DNA from: Epiperipatus broadwayi
Lineage: Eukaryota > Onychophora > Udeonychophora > Euonychophora > Peripatidae
Length of the DNA: 64,000 nt
Direction: 5' to 3'
Assembly (NCBI GenBank): GCA_028023455.1
Contig: JAQFVV010006426.1
Location: 1,662,501 to 1,726,500 of the forward strand
The translations under genes and the position numbers were made by a program. Every line of letters begins with the position of its first letter. Position 1 is the first letter of the stretch. Below the pieces are notes generated by a model. The model made no database searches and was not told the DNA's origin. It saw only the letters and a list, made by a program, of their open reading frames with translations. Shown in pieces: positions 12,860-26,026 of the stretch.

Positions 12860-14453
12860 GAATTTGACAACAGATCTTTGCCGGAGATATCAGAAAGACA
12901 ACAAGGCGCAGGTATAAATAGACTTTTTTTATCGGACAGTAATTCAGTTCCACAAATTAATTGAGTGAGATCAGTTCACAAAGTTATTGAGAGAGTGCAG
13001 TTCGGAAATTAATTGAGTCAGTTAAGAAACAAAATGCAGTGCTGAGAATATTTTGGAACGCACGTTCACCTCCAGCCCAGATGTCCGAGAAAACAGCAGA
13101 TCTGCCCGTGAAATAATGTCAGCTTAACATCTTAGAAAATCTCCGTCAGTATCTATTTGTCTCCGATAGCAATAATCGTGAAAATCAGGAAACTCAGCAA
13201 GGAAACGTCCCAGCCGGCTGGTAAGCATTTATAATGGAAATATCCTCACTGAAAGCAGCCTCCAAAGAACAAAATTCTACGTCAACATTCAAAATCCTAG
13301 GTAAAACATTTGCTTATTTTCGTTTATACTGTAATAGCCATTGCATTTCATTAATTCGTGCGAATCCTCCAAGAGTCTAATTATATGAACTCGATATCAT
13401 ACATAAATGAACTATTGATATGTGTGTGATTAAATTTCAAATGCTATGTAGTCCTTTATTATCATTATTATGTGTGTGCATTAGTTAATATGTGCATGAT
13501 CATTCTACCAATATTTATTAGTTAAATTAGAGTGTTCTGTTATTAAATCTATAGGAATATTTAAACTATTTAGAAATGTTAATTTAAAATATGCGTGTGT
13601 TTTATTAGAATTATAAAATGTTTAAATTTAGTAAATAAATGTTAGTTAATAAATTATCTTTAAAATTAAACTTTATTTGTCGGTCAATTCTTTTTATCAA
13701 TTCTTTTTACCAAATTCTTTTATCAATTCTTTTTATAAATTCTTTTTAACAAATTCTTTATCAAGTCTTTTAACCACTAATTAAGTATAATCTATTAGTG
13801 ATTACAAACAACTGAGCTAGTCGTGGATTTAGGCGTTGGGTTAGTTGCCACTATTCAAAGTGCGTTGTCTATTCTTTTAGAATAAGCAGCTGGTGCCCGT
13901 GTTTATACACAAACAAAAAAAGTGCTTTGAACTTGGTGTTGAACTCAACAGTCGAGAAGAAGTTATGTCCTGGAAATGTAACGTTAGTTATATACTTTAT
14001 AGCTATCGTTTGGGCATACATACTCTCCGAGTATGTTCTTCTCTGCCTAAGAGGCTGGTGTTTCGAATACACATATTCGAAGACGGTTCAATGGCTAGAC
14101 CCAACTTGGGGCTGAACCTAAGAAACAATAGTAACGAGGTACTTTGTTTCTTGTTTGAAAAATTTGTTTTATACAAAAGTTAAATTACGTATGTAAAAGT
14201 GTTTTAATTTTAAAAAAAGAATTGACCGAAAACTTTTTTTTTCGAAATGAAAAGAGATTTTGACATTTATGCTATCAAATCAGAGACAGCTGATATTTGG
14301 GCGGGGTTAAAGCATTAAGAGCGGGTAGCAAAAAGGACAAAAGGTTGGAGGTAACGTGAGTTTCTGTCTTAGTAAGAAAAATAAATAAATAAGTTGTATT
14401 TAAATTTAGTTTAACATAAGTGCTAGTCTGAAAAAAAAATACATAGTGTCAAA
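12860..14453 (+). other. Probable 5' region (LTR/leader) of the gypsy-like element
   Basis: Lies directly upstream of the gag-like frame. A TATAAATA box (12913-12920) in GC-richer surroundings could be the promoter. There is no second copy downstream, so LTR limits cannot be set. At 13681-13775 a 14-15 base phrase (TTATCAATTCTTTT and variants) repeats about six times. The first 15 bases of that block recur inverted at about 14214-14228 (GAATTGACCG). The frames at 13893-14183 match nothing I recognise. Boundaries are approximate. Confidence 0.4.
12913..12920 (+). promoter_or_regulatory. TATA box, putative LTR promoter
   Basis: TATAAATA preceded by AGGCGCAGG, about 1.5 kb upstream of the gag-like start codon. 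It is the best promoter-like site in the gypsy-like element. Confidence 0.35.
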
Positions 14454-15222
14454 ATGGGAAAAGATATAGAGCTGGAGGAAGTAATAAAAAGAGTAGAGGT
14501 GTTAGAAAAAGAACATGAGTATGGGAAAACATGGGTGCACATACATAAAATGGAGGCAGTAAATCAGCTGCTAAAGATAAAAGCATTCTCAGGGAACAGG
14601 GGAGAATCCGAGTGATCACTTAGAGAGCTTGGAATGTTATTGTACTTTGAATAGTTTAAGCGAGGGAGCAAGAATTGCTTTAGCTTGCAGTCACATACAG
14701 GGAGAAGCCCAACTCTGGTGGAATTCATTACATGTAAAACCGACAACATTCGGTGAATACAAGTGTTCGTTGTTGGCAAACTATTGGGGGGAGGAGCTGC
14801 AGGAAAAGGTTAAGTTTCAAGTAGAGCAGGACAGGTGGCAGATGGGGGAGTTATTTATTACATTTTTTCGTAGACAAATAGCGAAATTGAGATCAATCAC
14901 AGCATACAAATTATCGGAGCAGCATATTATGCGTATCGTTAGGCATGGTTTACCTGAGAAGGTGGAACAAAAGATGATTGGCAAGCAAATGGTAGAGCAG
15001 ATGGACGAAATACTAATGGCATTGTACAACAATAGGGGGGTGGTGGATGGTCAAGATGAGGATGGAAATTCAGAAGTTGATTGTACACAAGTAGCAAATC
15101 TGGTATGTAGTGGAGAAGAAAGCATGCTTGTGATGGCACCTCAGAGCTGTCTGAAGATAGAGATAAAGGTAGGGGGGTGGCAACTAGTGCATTGTTTGAT
15201 TCAGGGAGTCAGGTATCGGTAA
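14454..15222 (+). pseudogene. gag-like gene of a Ty3/gypsy-type retroelement (frameshifted)
   Basis: Begins at ATG 14454 (MGKDIELEEV), giving an N-terminal charged helix with heptad-like LE spacing, then reads into a stop at about 14612. A one-base shift there joins the second frame (DHLESLECYCTLNSL), which runs to 15222. The phrase GEAQLWWNSL near codon 20-30 of the second part is typical of gypsy/metaviral Gag (the 'A..WW..L' capsid signature). No CCHC zinc knuckle is visible. In the normal element Gag would assemble the cytoplasmic particle. The protease frame starts in the -1 register at a GGGGGG run (15172-15177), either a programmed site or decay. Confidence 0.7.
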
Positions 15223-16140
15223 TGTCACAGGAAATGTTTAATAAAATAAATAACATTGACCCGGAAATTAAAATATTGCCTTTAAAAACAGTATATGTTT
15301 TGTTGGCTAATGGTAAGAAGGCGAAGTTGGCATCCAAACAGGCATGGGTGAAATTACACATGGCAGAGGGAGAATATATGCACATTCTGTTGATTTTGGA
15401 GGAACTGATTCATGAGGTTATATTAGGCTCGGATTTTATGTACAAAACAGGCTGTGTATTGGATTATAAATGGAGCTGGGCAGAAATAAACAATGTAATA
15501 ATTCTGTTTACAAAACACCAGAAGGATGAGATAAATAGACAGAGTGATGCACAAAGCGCAGTAATGGAAATAGAGATAGGGGAAAAGGTGGATGAGTCAA
15601 AATGCATAAATGATAATCAAAGAGACCAACTGAAGAAACTATTCAATAGATATGAAAGCGTATTTTCCAAGATTCCGGGGGTAATCCAAGGGTATGAACA
15701 CAGGATAAGGCTTATGAAAGACCAACCATATCAAGCCCGTGCTTATCCCATACCTCATCAATATAGATGTAAAGTAGAAGAACAAATAGACAAAATGCTT
15801 AAATAGGGGATTATATCTAAATGTTCATCTCCTTTTAATAACCCTATCGTAACTATAAAAAAAAGATGGATCAATTTGGTTATGTTTGGACACACAGCAC
15901 AGCAGTTAAATAAGATAACAATAGCTGATACTAATGCTCCACTGCCTATGAGTGAATTGTTATTGAAATTTCAAAATAAGAAAATATTTTCGACATTCAA
16001 CTTAACTGCCATCTACTGGCAAATCAAACTTCATCCAGAGGATCGGAAAGATACGGCATTTAAATATAACGGACGTGCATATAATTTTAACCAGATTCCC
16101 TTCGGGCTAAAAAATAGTGGGGCAATGCTTATACAATGTC
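15177..16140 (+). pseudogene. Gypsy-like pol fragment: aspartic protease and 5' part of reverse transcriptase
   Basis: The frame 15177-15806 opens with ATSALFDSGSQVSV, the retropepsin active-site motif (Asp in FDSGS), and has VILGSDFM, the second retropepsin signature. It then runs into the RT N-terminus (PYQARAYPIP). A TAG at 15804 interrupts it. The next frame (15807 on) continues GIISKCSSPF..PIV, then two compensating shifts in an A-run near 15860-15900, then NKITIADTNAPLPM and FSTFNLTAIYWQI (RT motif A with the catalytic Asp replaced by Asn), followed by TAFKYNGRAYNFNQIPFGL. The frame stops being RT at about 16130, where an inverted integrase block begins, so motifs with YVDD and RNase H are missing. 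Confidence 0.85.
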
Positions 16141-16650
16141 TGGATCAATTCTGTCTGGAATTCCTACAGTTTTAAAGTATTGTTGCTCCAAAACTCGAAT
16201 AGTCTGTCTTGCGTTCGCTTGGGCTACTGGATATGCTGCTACCAGCTTCGAAAATACGTCATATGTTACCATGAGATACTTCATTTTATTGAATGGAGGC
16301 AGAGGTCCGTAGAAGTCTATCACTAGTAAGCTGTTCGGGCGTTGGGCATATATAGGTTGCAGCGGCCCGACTCCTGATGTGTTAGCAGGCTTGATTGCTG
16401 AACATATGGTGCATCTACCAATCATGTCTGTAATATTGGCATTCATTCCTGGCCAGTAAAACCAATGACTCAGCCATCCTTCCACTTTATTTGCCCCATA
16501 ATGTCCGAAAGTGTTATGCACATATTTAATCATTTGCTCTCTCATGGCGACTGAAAGAATAATGCGTGTTTTTTTTCCATAACACATGCTGTAAGAGTCC
16601 TCCCTTTAAACAACAGTGATTTTGGTCCCTCCACAGCATACAACTGGCCC
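16129..16650 (-). pseudogene. Integrase fragment (zinc-binding and start of core), inverted relative to the rest of the element
   Basis: On the minus strand, 16587 down to 16129 reads a gypsy integrase: His/His/Cys/Cys zinc domain (HNTFGH, then CTIC), WFYWPGM between them, and the start of the catalytic core (LLVIDFYGPLP, carrying the first Asp). It ends at GIPDRI, just short of the second catalytic Asp. Upstream on the same strand, after a one-base shift in an A8 run near 16570, the frame continues to about 16645 with GPKSLLFKGRTLT, the usual lead-in. The second-Asp segment (PIITDNG) is found on the opposite (plus) strand at about 16652-16672. So this block has flipped in place. Confidence 0.85.
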
Positions 16651-16680
16651 CCAATTATAACAGATAATGGTTATTCGTAC
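16651..16680 (+). pseudogene. Remnant of integrase core containing the second catalytic Asp
   Basis: The plus strand reads PIITDNGYSYG then a stop. The TDNG motif is the second DDE segment of retroviral-type integrases, which should directly follow GIPD of the inverted block. It marks the right breakpoint of the inversion. Short, but the motif and position agree. Confidence 0.6.
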
Positions 16681-19090
16681 GGTTGCTTAATTATTTGTGT
16701 ATTCAATTATATTTATTTCGATTATTTTATTCTATATTATACTTATTTATTATATTTTAATTCTTTTCATAACTTATATTTCCTATCCATTTATTGTTTT
16801 CAACTTAGATTCTTTATTATCTTATTCATTATTTTAACCAATGCCGTTACAATACAAGCAGAGAGCTAATACAGATATAAACTTAATTTCATATCTATAC
16901 CCTTGATCGAACCCCAAGGCAATATGTACATATTATCTTGGCATTATTTTTCCCGACCAAGATACCCTCAGCTGCTGAACAACGCAAACTATTTCAAAGA
17001 AACTTAACTAATGTCCAGTGCTTGCTATTTATTTTTTAGAATTGGGATTTTGCACGAACAAGCAGCACATGAATATCTTAAACAAATCAGTATGCCCCTT
17101 AATCACTACTTACAGTTTCCCCCCTGTCATAGCTTGGTGATAGGAGAATAAAGCAAGGATACAAAATTTAATGACAAATATGTTTAATACTAATATTCAC
17201 ACTTTATATAACAAATTACATTATAATAACAATAATAAACACACACTTATAAATACTTGGCTATAAAAAATATATGCAAATAGATCAGATATAAAAGTTC
17301 ATTCTTCTTTAACTTAGCATAATATATTTTTCTTTTCTAAATTTATTTTAGAAATAAGCATTATAATTATAGTAAGAGCAACTTTTAATGTAGATATCAG
17401 GTTTCAATAATGAATTATTAAATTTAAAGTCAATTTTAAATATGAGGAAACTGATGCATTTTTCACTATAATGAATGTAAAATATAAATGTCTTTCAATT
17501 TTTTCTCGCGTGTATATTTTAATTTAATTGGATAAATACTGAGTATCCTCCAGTTAAAATAGTTCAGTACAACAGAGTATTTAGCCATATAAATAATTAA
17601 TGGTTTAAATTTAAATTTTACTTTCCAATAAATAAATAAAAAAAGATAATATGTAAATAAGATGAGAGATGTGAAACTTCCTCTAAACATTTTGTCACTA
17701 TAGTTTCATATTCTAACAGAAAATGGATATCAGAAAATAGTTACATTCTTTTTTAGCCTCCCATTACTGTAAAACAATTTAAAATAATTAGTTTTAAAAA
17801 CATACTTTTACTTTTAAACAAAATAATAAATTTTTAAAGAAAATTACAACTTTTTTATTAAAGAAAAGAGAAGTTTAGGATCCAGCCATGCACAGCAACA
17901 AAACAAGCAACAACCAACAAAATGAATCCTGGACCCCTATTTATATCTGATAATTTCACACCTCCCTCAATTATTTTATGTTAATTATTTGTCCAATACC
18001 AATTATTTTTTAAATTAAACTTGAACATTTTTGATAGCTGTGAAATTGATTACTGATGTAACTGATCTAATTATACATAAATCATGTGACTTAACAGCTG
18101 CAAAGTCAAAAGTTTATTATTAACCTTTATTATATAATATTTTTAAGTAATATTATATAAAATAAAATAGCAATAAATATAAAAATCAGAGCTAGTTTTA
18201 TTTATCAAACTTTTAAATAAATTTTTAATTTTAATAATTTTATTTATTCATTTGTTTTTTTAAAAATCAATATTGGAATTAAATTATTATTTATTCCTTA
18301 TTTCACATATGTTCCTCCATGCACACATATGCACACACATGGGTGACCTACAAACATGAACACACACTAATTACTTACTAGTTATTTTTAAAACTACAAA
18401 ATAAAAATATTACTGAATATTAAATTCAAAATAACTTTATAAATTAATTGCTACTCTAAATTACACTTTTTAAATATTATTATATTGTTTTTAATAAAAT
18501 TTACATTATTTTTAAACTAATTTAATACTATTTGTTCCAATTTATTTACAATAACTGTTTATTATTGTTTAGACACTAAAATGATTTAAACAATAGTTAT
18601 TTTAAAATACATTTAATATTATTTATCAGTTCACAACTATTATATTATATGAAGTGAAGCAGTGTACTTCCTTTGTTTTCAGTGTTGAGACTTAGTCCAC
18701 ATCAGTATTAAACATCTGAGTAAGGTTAGGGAGTCACTATATTTTTTAGATTATTAAAATTAAGAAGTTCTTCTTGTCCCTTGTGTGTCCATTTTGGAAT
18801 GTTTTTCCATCATATATTCATAACTATGTGTAATGTAGTTTGTCAACTAAAATAAAAGGTAGGATTAATTTCTTCTATTGAACATCTAAAGCAGAAGTAG
18901 TGCTAAAGTCACTGGTTGGTCTATAGCATCATTCATTTTATGATGTTTTATCTCTTAATTTCATAAGCAAACCAATGGGATGTAGCTATGTTAATTATAT
19001 TACAACAGGTGTCATAATTCAGAAGCACGCATGAAAGACTATCGATTCTGAAGATATGGAAGAAAATTATCACTGGATTTGGAAGTCTTG
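16681..19090. other. AT-rich region, no gene seen
   Basis: Nothing of the gypsy element (RNase H, chromodomain, second LTR) is recognisable beyond about 16690. The minus frame at 17466-17690 has no family features. A small CA-rich phrase with ACACATGGGTGAC occurs near 18330, and a looser relative (CACAATGGTGAC) near 21190, suggesting a dispersed repeat fragment. Confidence 0.5.
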
Positions 19091-19091
19091 G

Positions 19092-19203
19092 ATAGATATT
19101 TCAAATCATATCATGCTAATTTAGTTTAAATTTTAGATCATCAAATTGGTTAGATATTTCTAATCACATCATACTAATTTATTTTAACTTTTAAATCATC
19201 AAC
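19092..19203. repeat. Two-unit tandem repeat, about 57 bp
   Basis: Two adjacent units share TAGATATTTC, AATCA.ATCAT, CTAATTTA and end with ATCATCAA. Probably a simple tandem duplication. No coding role. Confidence 0.6.
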
Positions 19204-19303
19204 TCCTCAAAATGATTCACCCCCATCTTGAATGAGTAAACAAACAAACAAAAAAGTTTAGCTAGTTAATAGAATTGTTCAATTGGCTTAGATCCATATT
19301 GCA

Positions 19304-19502
19304 TTGTTTAATTACCACAGTGTTGGTTTGGGTGAGAGAACATATTAGAATTAGCTAATAACATGTAAATGTTTGAAGTAAAAGTACAAAGACGTTTATT
19401 TTAATGTTTAATTACTCCAAATTTGAGTTTGTTCAGTAATAAATAGTGGAATTGGCTAATAACATGTCTATGTATACAGTAAAGTGTAAAAATGTTTATT
19501 TT
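19304..19502. repeat. Two-unit tandem repeat, about 100 bp
   Basis: Both units start TGTTTAATTAC, share GGCTAATAACATGT or AGCTAATAACATGT, and end with GTTTATTTT. Units are 19304-19404 and 19405-19502, moderately diverged. Confidence 0.65.
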
Positions 19503-19940
19503 GATTACATGGTGTAATAAATGTTTTATTTATTTTAAACTTTGTTGAGAGTTGTTCTTTTACATGCATTTGAATTATTAGTTTTCATACCTACATATCC
19601 AATGTGATATAATTGCATTATTTCATAAACTTAATAATAAACATGTTCAAATCTGATGATATTATTTTTTCGATCCATACATTATATGAAATGCTTAATT
19701 ATTTGATGAAGTTCCAGGTAAGTTTATGTACTTAGTTATTATTTAGATAATGATTTGAAATAAAATGTACCACATTTCTGTCATTGTTTAACTGTTACTT
19801 CTTTAGAACAATACTCAATTTTATGTCTTATCTTTTATGATAATTGGTAGCTGTTATAAAGCATAAATTTTAAAATAAGTTATGTAATAAAACCCCTGAG
19901 ATATTCCCTTATTTTTCCAAGTAGATATGACTTTAGTTAT

Positions 19941-20150
19941 TTAATTTAACCTTATCATACAGTAAAAGTTGGTTAGTTCTATAACTTAGTTTCATTTAAT
20001 TTACAGTGAAAGTTGATTAGTGCTACATTTTTGTTTTATTTAATTTAAACTTGTTACACAGTGAAAGTTGATTGGTGTTACATCCTTGTTTTGTTTAATT
20101 TAAACTTATTATACAGTAACAGTTGATATGTGCTATATCTTTGTTTTGAC
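19941..20150. repeat. Tandem repeat, about 55 bp unit, nearly four copies
   Basis: The phrase CAGTGAAAGTTGATTAGTGC (with small changes) recurs at about 19959, 20006, 20060 and 20114, each followed by TTGTTTT and TTTAATTTAAACTT. Diverged enough to be old. Confidence 0.75.
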
Positions 20151-21738
20151 CTATTAAAGTACCACCATGGTCAGTCAAAAGTGCATTTAGATGATGGGAG
20201 GAACTAAACTTGAACTACAACTTATTAGTTTGAATGGATGGAACTTTATCAATTACAATTACTTTATTATTATGAAACCAAGTAGATATTTTATTCTTAT
20301 TGATTCATAATATTTTCTTCTGTATTTTATTTGCATTTTACATATTATGTAACTCTAGGACACCCCCACCCACTGAGCTAAGCTATAGTTGGGTATTATT
20401 ATAAGAGTCTAGATGATAATTCAGAATAGTCAGATTATTAGTTTATTCTATTATCAATAGAATTGCCCCTCCCCTGGGTATTTATTCATAGGTGATGTAA
20501 GATTGGTGTTGGGGAAGGGTTACAGTATATATGTGTGTGTTTCTTAACTTGATGTTTGCTTTAATTGTAAAAAAAAACTTTCCATCAGCTTTTTTTAATA
20601 AAAAGTGTTTATTGTATAATACTAATAATAATTAAGATATTTTATTGATTCTTGTTTATATGTTGACAAAATATTATCAACAGAATAGAAATATGATAAC
20701 AACATAAAAAAATAATTTCAAAAAACCATATAAAAACGTATATACTTTTTTTTGACATAAATAAGTCTATTCGATATAATTGATAATTTATTTTAACGTA
20801 TCATCAGTTTTATTTTCTCTTTAAATAATTAACTCTCAGCAGATTGTAGAAAGTGATAATGGTTAAAAATACAATCCCTCATTATCAGCTAAATTTAATT
20901 TTTAATGATGATAACTATAGATTTTTATAAAACAACAATTGGATCTAATTATATGTTTTTATTTAACTTCTTATACAAAAATAAACAAAATGCTTATATA
21001 TACATGATTTTTGTAAAGGACAAACTTTTTTATAGAAATAATCAAGATTAAATTTAAAAACTATTTATTAGCAAATAAATATGTATTGATTACCAGTGTT
21101 ATGAAAGTCATCATTTTATTAAAATTTGATACTCACACATTTATATTCTAGTTATTACGGGATGACACAAACACACACATAAAAGCACACACAATGGTGA
21201 CTAATAATTACTTGCTAAATATAAAAAAATGTATGTTTGTGCACATGGTTTATAAATATCTATAGTAATTTTTTTCAAATTGCTTTAAATAAGGGGAAAA
21301 ATTCACTGATTATTATGAAAAAAAATTATAATTTATAACTGCAGACAGTGGATATTTTTTTTCTTCACACAATAGTGAACACCAAAAATGAAAATTTGTG
21401 AAAATATCATAAAAAAACAATTTTCATTGTAATTTTGTGTATTATGAATAGAAAAATATTTTTATATTGCACATATGACCATAAGCCATGTACAAGTAAA
21501 TAATGAAATTGTATTTACTTTGATAAGTTTTGTCTTCTAATTTTAAACAAATTGTGTTAATATATGGTATTTAAAATTAACAAAAAAATATAATTAATTT
21601 TGATAATCTAATACTGTTTGAATTAACTTATTCATGTGATGTCTAGATTTACTATTATAGTAAATATAAATATAAAAAATATCAAGCAATAATATTATTT
21701 AATAATTTTGTTTTTAAAATTGAATTTTTATTTGAATT
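20151..21738. other. AT-rich region without recognisable genes
   Basis: No domains, no clear repeats with ends. Ends at the microsatellite tail of LINE copy A. Confidence 0.5.
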
Positions 21739-22205
<467 letters not shown>

Positions 22206-23199
22206 TTTTTAAAATCAGCTTTATTGAGTATGAAATTGTTATTTACAAAGTGAAAAAGGTAAATTACATAATCATGTCATTTACATTGCATATGAGAAAA
22301 AAATTAATTCTTGGAGGGACATAGTCAGTAATAAAGAGCAGGTTTTAAGAAGGGAAAAAATAATAAAAAAACATAAAATCCTTTTTCAGGTAATCTTGCT
22401 ACTGTGTGATGTGTGTGGATTAATGATTATGTTGTTGGCACTTATATTGATGGCCATGTGTCTGTAAAAGTTTCCATTGGAAGAAGTAGTTGGTCTCTAT
22501 TTTTTACTGCTCTTAGTTTGTTGAAGTATATTGTTCTGAGTTTGTGAGAACTGGGGTTTAACATGAAATGGCAGTGCATAAACCAGAGAGTGAACATTAA
22601 GTATGTTGTATTCGGATAAAGAGGAAGTTGCTGGTTTTTATTGCATTTATTAATAAAGTTAATATGTTACCATTTTTTCCAGTGAGGTTTGATATTAGTT
22701 TTCTAGTTTTGAAAAAACATGACAGTCAGATATAAAATGGTTGATTATATCTTCATCTCTATGTCATAGTGTACATATTGAATCAATGTTGGCATTTTTC
22801 ATTTTTTTTGTTAGAAAAGCTTTTGTAGGTAGGGCATCTAAATTAATCATAACAAAGAATTCAAGATATTTAGGCTCTAGGTGCCAATATTTGAACTTTG
22901 CTGTAAGTACTTTGTTATCAAAAGACTACTGCTATGACAATGTGTGGTGGAATTTGCATTTACTATTTGATATGCATCCCAATATTTTAATTGCTGATTG
23001 ATCATTTGGCTTATTATGCTTGCTTATTAATTCAATAAGTTTATGTATGTATTTGTTTCTAGTGGGTGGAGGAGTATCTGTTGGAGTCATTGAAATGCAA
23101 AAACTGCAAGACTGGAAGTTGATGATAATTTTTTGTATTGTGTTATATATCTTTTGAAAAGAAATACTGTAATATTGTGTAATAATAGTCCCTTATTTT

Positions 23200-25400
23200 T
23201 GGAATGCTTTTGCAAACTATTGATACTGATGGATACTGATTTTTTTATTCCAAATTAGTTGTGTGCCAAGGAATTAATTTTCCAATTGAATAAATGGGGC
23301 ACAATAATTAATTTTGGGAAAAATTAACATATTGATTAATGAGATTTTACTGAGAAGTGATAAATATGTCTTGGCTAAAGAGTTAAATATTTTATTGATT
23401 GAAATTAGTAACTTATTTTGTATTAAAATTTTGGCTTGGTCTGTAAAGAGGTGGAAAGATATTCCAAGAAAAGAGTGGGAATATGTGTGTTTATTGCTTT
23501 AATAGGTGACCCAGTGAATAGGGAACACAGTCATTTTTTCCTGATTGTAATTTCAATTGGTATTGTCTTGAATATTTATCTAGTATTTTGTATAATTCTG
23601 GTATCCATTTTTTGTTGACAGAAATATTATCACATCATCCATGTAGGTGAGGTGTTTAACTGTTTGTTTAAGATATATGAGTAAACACCTGGTAGTTTTG
23701 TTTCTATTTCTGTAAGTAGTGGATTTATAAATGTGATGAACAGAAGTGAACTGAGCGAGGGACTCTGTAGGATAGAATTATGTAGAGTGAAAAATGGCAA
23801 GGTTTTCCCATTGGGAGTTATTTGTAAGATTTTATTATTAGTTGGTTAGCCAATATATACATTATTGGTAGTGGAATGTTATATTTCCCTATTAAACAGA
23901 AAAGCTATCAATTTGCACAGAATCAAATACTGCCTCTATGTCCAGTTGGATTGCCACTTTTGTATAATTTTGAATAGTGTTAGTGATTCTGGGATGAAAC
24001 TGCCTTTTTTGCAAATTGAAATTTAGAAAAATGTAGGAGTAGCAAAGGCTGAATTTTGTCTTTAATTATGGACTTGATGATTTTTATTATAAGGGGTGAC
24101 ATACAGATTGGTCTTAAATTATGAAGTAGGGACGTCTGCATGGTGTTTCTAAAAATGGGACTATTGAAACTGGATTTAGTAGATTATTATTGTGTATTTG
24201 TTGTGAGAGAAATAACATATTATGTATTATGGGAATAGTGTAGAAGTTGAGGTGGGCAAGTAAAAAAATTAGGGATAGCATGCAATCCTGGATGTGCATT
24301 AATAGGCATGTTGTTTATTTTAAATTCAGTGTCTCTATTGGTAATGTTATGTCATATATTTGATATACCAAAATATAATTGAGCCAGGCTCAGCACTTGG
24401 GTTGTTGGTGAAATCTTGTCTTGAAGTGATTTAATATTGGTTATATTATATTCTCACCCATTAGAATTTGATCTGCTATGAGGAGTCAATGATGGAGCTG
24501 GGATCATGGTATTATATCCCAATGCCCATCGAATGTAGCATTTAGTCCAGTTTTGTGTGTCTGTCAGCTATAGCTTAGCTTTTTTAATTAACAAATAGTT
24601 TGCCAGTGTGAGCTGTGTATTTTTATATTCCTGTTTAAATGCCAGAAGTGTCTATTGGCACTGGAGTAGTTGTGCTATTTATTTTGTCTTTTATTAATTC
24701 TAATTTGTTTAATATTTTGGTGGGTGGTAGATTCTTTGCTGTATAATGCCTATTTATTGTGGTGATGATGTTGATGTAAGTGACCAGGCTTCTGTGGGGT
24801 CAAGAGATAAAATCTTATATTTGTTAAATTGTATATATATTTCAGGTAGTATAGCTTCTGGTGCATTTGCTCTAATTAAAAGACAAATCATGTTAGATAA
24901 TGATAATGTAAGCTGGGTATATATGTGTAGGTTGATTTCTACTTTCAGGGCATTATCATCTTAGAATGTGACTGGATGGAGTGATGGTTTTATTTGAAAC
25001 TGAAGCTCAGGTGAATAAAAGAGTAAATCTATTAATGTTGAATGTTGTTTATTGTAGAAGGGTATTGCATTTCGGGGAAGAAACTCTCTGCACCCTTCAG
25101 ATTTTGATTAATGTAATGTAAATCACCGAATATTAATGTAATGTAAATCACCGAATATTATAATAGGTATGGGTTTGTAGATAAGTGTACATTAATCGTA
25201 TTGATTAATAGATGAATCAGTGTTGATTTATTGTATAAATATAGCAAGGTAATGTTCAGTTTAAAATTTTTATTATGAAGTGACATAATTATCATATGCT
25301 GGTCACAGTAAGATATTTTATAGGATTGAATTGGAGAAGTGTTGATAATCAAAAAGCCTACTCCTGCCACTGAGTAGTTGGATGGAGAGAATTTGTCATA
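23200..25400 (-). pseudogene. ORF2 (endonuclease and reverse transcriptase) of LINE copy A, broken
   Basis: 25370-25158 on the minus strand reads MAGVGFLII and later NITLLYLYNKSTLI, which is the AP-endonuclease fold region (usual 'GG..II' and 'LY.P' strands). The GDFN motif is degraded to GDLH and is hit by a 25-bp tandem duplication near 25107-25156. Further down, QLDIEAVFDSV (RT motif A, near 23910-23955) and TYMDDVIIF (motif C, near 23630-23655) are intact in local frames. The protein would nick target DNA and reverse-transcribe the LINE RNA there. Many stops; not functional. Confidence 0.8.
25107..25156. repeat. 25-bp perfect tandem duplication inside LINE copy A
   Basis: The phrase starting ATTAATGTAATGTAAATCACC occurs twice in a row. 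It disrupts the endonuclease GDFN region and is absent from the equivalent place in copy D. Confidence 0.85.
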
Positions 25401-26026
25401 TCCAAACTTGATTAGGTAATGATCAGGCTAAAGCTGGAGTTAACAGAGTATTTAACTTCAGTGAATGACAGTATGTGAGTAGGTGGGTGTGTAAACCAAT
25501 CGGCCATTGCATACATTTTTTTAGGGAGTTAATTCCCCTAACATGTACTGCAGTTATTGTAAGTTTCATTTCTTAGTTTATGTATGATTTATGTGTTTAT
25601 ATTTACAGCTCTATTTTCAGGCAACTTGTTCAGAAAAAATAATCTTTATTGATAGGTTTCTGATTTTGGTGAACATATTTCACTGTTTACACCTGGATCT
25701 GCATTTAGTGATGAGTTTTCAGGACTAGTAGAAGTCGAGAGCTTGTTTTTCTTTGATTTTCTGTGGTGGATATTCACCCCCACTGTATAATCAGCTTGTT
25801 ATGATACTAATTATGGTCTTTCTGTAGGTTGTCTTGTCCAGTACAATTCCTGTGGTGATAGTGTTAAGTTGGGATTTTGATTGTTTGATTTGAGTTTCTT
25901 CTTGACTGGCAAGAATGAGTCTGATATACTGTACGAGGGAGACATTAATGTCTCCATGGTGTCCATATGATCCACAGTGCAGTGTATATAATTATTTCTT
26001 TCCATTTTTTGTTTACTTGACTCTAT

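Noticed and set aside
13893-14183. A small gene upstream of gag (96 codons, overlapping frame of 62)
   Set aside because: No recognised domain; lies within the presumed leader of a decayed element. Overlapping frames on both strands of similar length argue against coding.
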